Source: Candidatus Odyssella thessalonicensis
GTDB taxonomy: Bacteria > Pseudomonadota > Alphaproteobacteria > Bin65
DNA length: 15,608 bases
Direction: 5' to 3'
NCBI GenBank assembly: GCA_005240015.1
Contig: SBBV01000474.1
Coordinates: 1-15,608 of the forward strand
Both the position numbers and the translations under genes were made by a program. Positions 14,051 through 15,608 of this stretch are shown piece after piece; position 1 is the stretch's first letter; the number at the start of each line of letters is the position of its first letter. The notes beneath the pieces are model-generated. The model saw only the letters and a program-made list of their open reading frames with translations, did no database searches and had not been told where the DNA came from.

Positions 14051-14518
14051 ATGAATTTTCAGATACCACCGCGGCTCAAGGCCGAGCACGAAGAACTGCA
14101 CGGTGAGCTTGCACGCGCCACTAAGGCCGGTGAGCGCACCGGCGAGGCGGCCAAGGCAGTGGCTAAGCTTATGCACCCGCACTTCGTCAAGGAGGAAGAG
14201 TACGCCCTGCCGCCGCTTGGTCTGCTCAGTTCCTTGTCCAAGGGAAAGATCGAGCCCTACATGGCCGAAGCGCTCAAGTTGACCGACAAGCTCGAGGCCG
14301 AGCTGCCGCAGATGTTAACTGAGCACAAGGAGATCCTGACGGCGCTTCAGTGCTTGGTCGAAGCTGCGAAGGCCGAGAATAAGCCGGAATATGTGCACTT
14401 TGCTGAGAAACTGATGGCACATGCCCAAACTGAGGAAGAAGTATCGTATCCGACAGCATTGCTGATCGGTCGCTACCTCAAATCCGCTCTACCCGGCCTC
14501 ACGGTCAAGGCTGCCTAA
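14051..14518 (+). CDS. Hemerythrin HHE-domain protein, second copy
   Basis: A 155-residue single-domain hemerythrin-like protein. The metal-ligand pattern is H13/H17 (KAEHEELH), H42/H44 with E48 (HPHFVKEEEYALPPL), H92 (LTEHKEIL) and H124 with E128 (LMAHAQTEEEVSYP). It is shorter than the upstream hemerythrin and not closely similar to it, so the pair is unlikely to be a recent duplication. AAAGGAG at 14038-14044 precedes the ATG. Last gene of the hemerythrin/DUF6448/hemerythrin set; a small hairpin lies 54 nt downstream. Confidence 0.88.
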   Translation: MNFQIPPRLKAEHEELHGELARATKAGERTGEAAKAVAKLMHPHFVKEEEYALPPLGLLSSLSKGKIEPYMAEALKLTDKLEAELPQMLTEHKEILTALQCLVEAAKAENKPEYVHFAEKLMAHAQTEEEVSYPTALLIGRYLKSALPGLTVKAA

Positions 14519-14571
14519 CGGTCCTTGGACGGCGGCCTTGCTGGTGCGAGCGGGCGAGCGATGCCAGCCAT

Positions 14572-14591
14572 GACGCGGCACCTGCCGCGTC
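14572..14591 (+). terminator. Short hairpin downstream of the second hemerythrin gene
   Basis: GACGCGGCA (14572-14580) is followed by CC and its exact reverse complement TGCCGCGTC (14583-14591). Sterically this is a 7-8 bp stem with a small loop. There is no T-run. It lies at the point where hemN similarity on the other strand ends. Confidence 0.4.
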
Positions 14592-14599
14592 GATCGTCC

Positions 14600-14679
14600 A
14601 ACCGAAAATGCGGCGCCGCCGGATAGCTCGTGTAGCGCGGGACGGGCTTGCCGTATTTTTGAATGAGGTCCGGCGTCAT
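14600..14679 (-). pseudogene. hemN: hemN 5' remnant (oxygen-independent coproporphyrinogen III oxidase)
   Basis: On the minus strand, ATG 14679 begins MTPDLIQKYGKPVPRYTSYP, then AAPHF. This is the conserved N-terminus of HemN, with the RYTSYPTAPHF motif that precedes the radical-SAM domain. Recognisable similarity ends near 14600; the frame runs on without it to a stop at 14515. About 95% of the gene (normally about 450 codons), including the CxxxCxxC cluster motif, is missing. An FNR-type box sits about 107 nt upstream, as expected for hemN, which is a classic FNR/FixK target. This is a deletion remnant of a once FNR-controlled hemN. Confidence 0.75.
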
Positions 14680-14779
14680 GCGCTCATCAATCAAGCGCGC
14701 GGCCGGCGATCCATGATCTGAATGAAAACGCCTGCCCTGCGTATCGCACGGCATCGCCTCGGCGCCCCACCCATTTGGT

Positions 14780-14793
14780 TTGATCCACATCAA
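14780..14793. promoter_or_regulatory. FNR-type box (TTGAT-CCAC-ATCAA) between hemN remnant and CBS gene
   Basis: A perfect palindrome followed by CGCGGCC, centred about 72 nt upstream of the CBS-BON gene (plus strand) and about 107 nt upstream of the hemN remnant (minus strand). Its live target today is presumably the CBS gene. Confidence 0.78.
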
Positions 14794-14858
14794 CGCGGCC
14801 AGGACCGACCGATGCTTTGATGATGATTACCGGATCCGCAGCTGGAGGAGACACGCCG

Positions 14859-15548
14859 ATGAAAGCCAAAGACATCATGACGTCACCCGTCATCACGGTC
14901 GGCTCGAACGCGACCGTGCACGAGGTCGCCTGCCTTCTCGCCGAGCGCGGCATCAGCGCCGTGCCCGTCGTCGACGGCGACAAAGGCGTGGTCGGAATTG
15001 TCAGCGAAGGGGACCTCCTGCGCCGCAAGGAACTCGGCAGCAACAAGCGACGTTCGTGGTGGCTGGAACTGTTGGCCGGCACCGACACTCTCGCGCGCGA
15101 TTACACCCAATCGCATACGTCGGCCGTGCGCGATGTGATGCGCAGCCCCGTCATCTCGGTTTCGGAGGAGACGCCGCTGACCGATATCGCCGACATTCTG
15201 GAAGAGCACGGCATCAAACGCGTCACCGTCATGCGCGAGGGGAAGCTGGTGGGCCTCGTGAGCCGCGCCGACCTGGTCCGGACCCTGGCCCGCGCCGCGG
15301 CGAAGGCCGACCCGCTGCGCGACGATAAGTCGATCCGCAACACGATGCTTCAACGCATCAAGTCCCAGCCCTGGGCCGCCACGGCGTCGGTCAACTTCCT
15401 CGTGGAGGGCGGCGTGATCGAGCTCCACGGCCTGGTGGCCTCCGGCGATCAGCATCGCGCGTTGCGCGTGCTGGCGGAAACGGTGCCCGGCGTGAAATCC
15501 GTCCGTGATCGCATCGTCGAGATGCCGAATCTGCCGACTGGACTGTAA
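14859..15548 (+). CDS. Two-CBS-domain protein with C-terminal BON domain
   Basis: A 229-residue soluble protein. The first CBS domain is about residues 1-60 (MKAKDIMTSPVITV, GISAVPVVDGDKGVVGIVSE, GDLLRR) and the second about 90-145 (VRDVMRSPVISVSEETPLTD, GIKRVTVMREGKLVGLVSRA, DLVR). Together they form a Bateman module that binds adenosyl ligands. Residues 158-222 form a BON-like domain (VEGGVIELHGLVASGDQHRA, VPGVKSVRDRIVEMP). The first CBS tail has an inserted KRRSWWLELLAG segment, common in this CBS-BON family. GGAGGAG just upstream supports the ATG at 14859. The FNR-type box at 14780 suggests induction under low oxygen. Likely an energy-status sensor; its partner is unknown. Confidence 0.88.
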   Translation: MKAKDIMTSPVITVGSNATVHEVACLLAERGISAVPVVDGDKGVVGIVSEGDLLRRKELGSNKRRSWWLELLAGTDTLARDYTQSHTSAVRDVMRSPVISVSEETPLTDIADILEEHGIKRVTVMREGKLVGLVSRADLVRTLARAAAKADPLRDDKSIRNTMLQRIKSQPWAATASVNFLVEGGVIELHGLVASGDQHRALRVLAETVPGVKSVRDRIVEMPNLPTGL

Positions 15549-15593
15549 TCGAGCCCGTGCCGGGCGTCCGGCGCGCTTCCTTCCAAAAAAATC

Positions 15594-15608
15594 AGAGGAG
15601 CCGATCCA
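15594..15608 (+). promoter_or_regulatory. Ribosome binding site of a gene beginning at the window edge
   Basis: AGAGGAG at 15594-15600 is a strong Shine-Dalgarno. The last base of the window (A, 15608) is 8 nt further on and could be the first base of an ATG, so a downstream gene in the same direction as the CBS-BON gene probably starts here. Confidence 0.45.

Noticed and set aside
14685..14700. ATCAATCAAG near the hemN remnant as a sixth FNR box
   Set aside because: Only half-sites are present; spacing and symmetry do not fit TTGAT-N4-ATCAA.
1..15608. CRISPR array, tRNA or rRNA genes
   Set aside because: No regularly spaced repeats were seen, and no cloverleaf with TTCRA arm and matching acceptor was found by eye. 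The AGGGAAT cluster is irregularly spaced and not CRISPR-like.

Overview
The window reads as chromosomal DNA from a GC-rich alphaproteobacterium, most likely of the Hyphomicrobiales (Bradyrhizobium/Rhodopseudomonas-like). This placement is an inference. It rests on high-GC third positions, an FNR regulator of the FnrN/AadR type with TTGA[T/C]-N4-ATCAA boxes, a DUF6448 protein beside hemerythrins, and serine-recombinase and IS debris of a kind common in that order.

Bases 1-4277 are a metabolic block. It holds the 3' end of a polyamine-type ABC permease, an FAD-dependent amine/amino-acid oxidoreductase 5 nt behind it, a convergent class II aldolase-family gene, and a divergently started acyl-CoA ligase (CaiC-like). 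Transport followed by oxidation of an amine is a reasonable reading of the first two genes. The link to the aldolase and ligase is only by proximity.

Bases 4249-7803 are a patchwork. A small XRE-like HTH frame is followed by a CheR methyltransferase fragment cut at both ends. This abuts a fold-III PLP decarboxylase (LysA-like) that has lost its natural N-terminus but keeps its catalytic residues. A perfect 15-bp hairpin closes that unit. Two translationally coupled SDR genes follow: the first lacks the usual SDR catalytic residues and the second has them.

Bases 7804-9053 hold no intact gene. They contain the C-terminal end of an IS481/IS3-like integrase (minus strand), a frameshifted serine-recombinase C-terminus, a diverged direct repeat and a cluster of AGGGAAT motifs. 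A membrane-anchored alpha/beta hydrolase (minus strand) follows.

Bases 10080-15608 look like an oxygen-limitation regulon. An FNR regulator with CX2CX7C plus Cys122, and an E-x2-SR recognition helix, sits among five FNR-type boxes. The boxes precede the hydrolase or a small ORF, fnr itself together with a GNAT-like gene, a hemerythrin/DUF6448/hemerythrin operon, and a two-CBS plus BON protein. One box has no gene after it and may drive a small RNA. A universal-stress-protein remnant and a hemN 5' remnant lie in the same stretch, so the regulon has been eroded. The most unusual point is the exported DUF6448 protein. Its predicted mature N-terminus is His-Cys-Asp, which resembles the nickel hook of Ni-superoxide dismutase.
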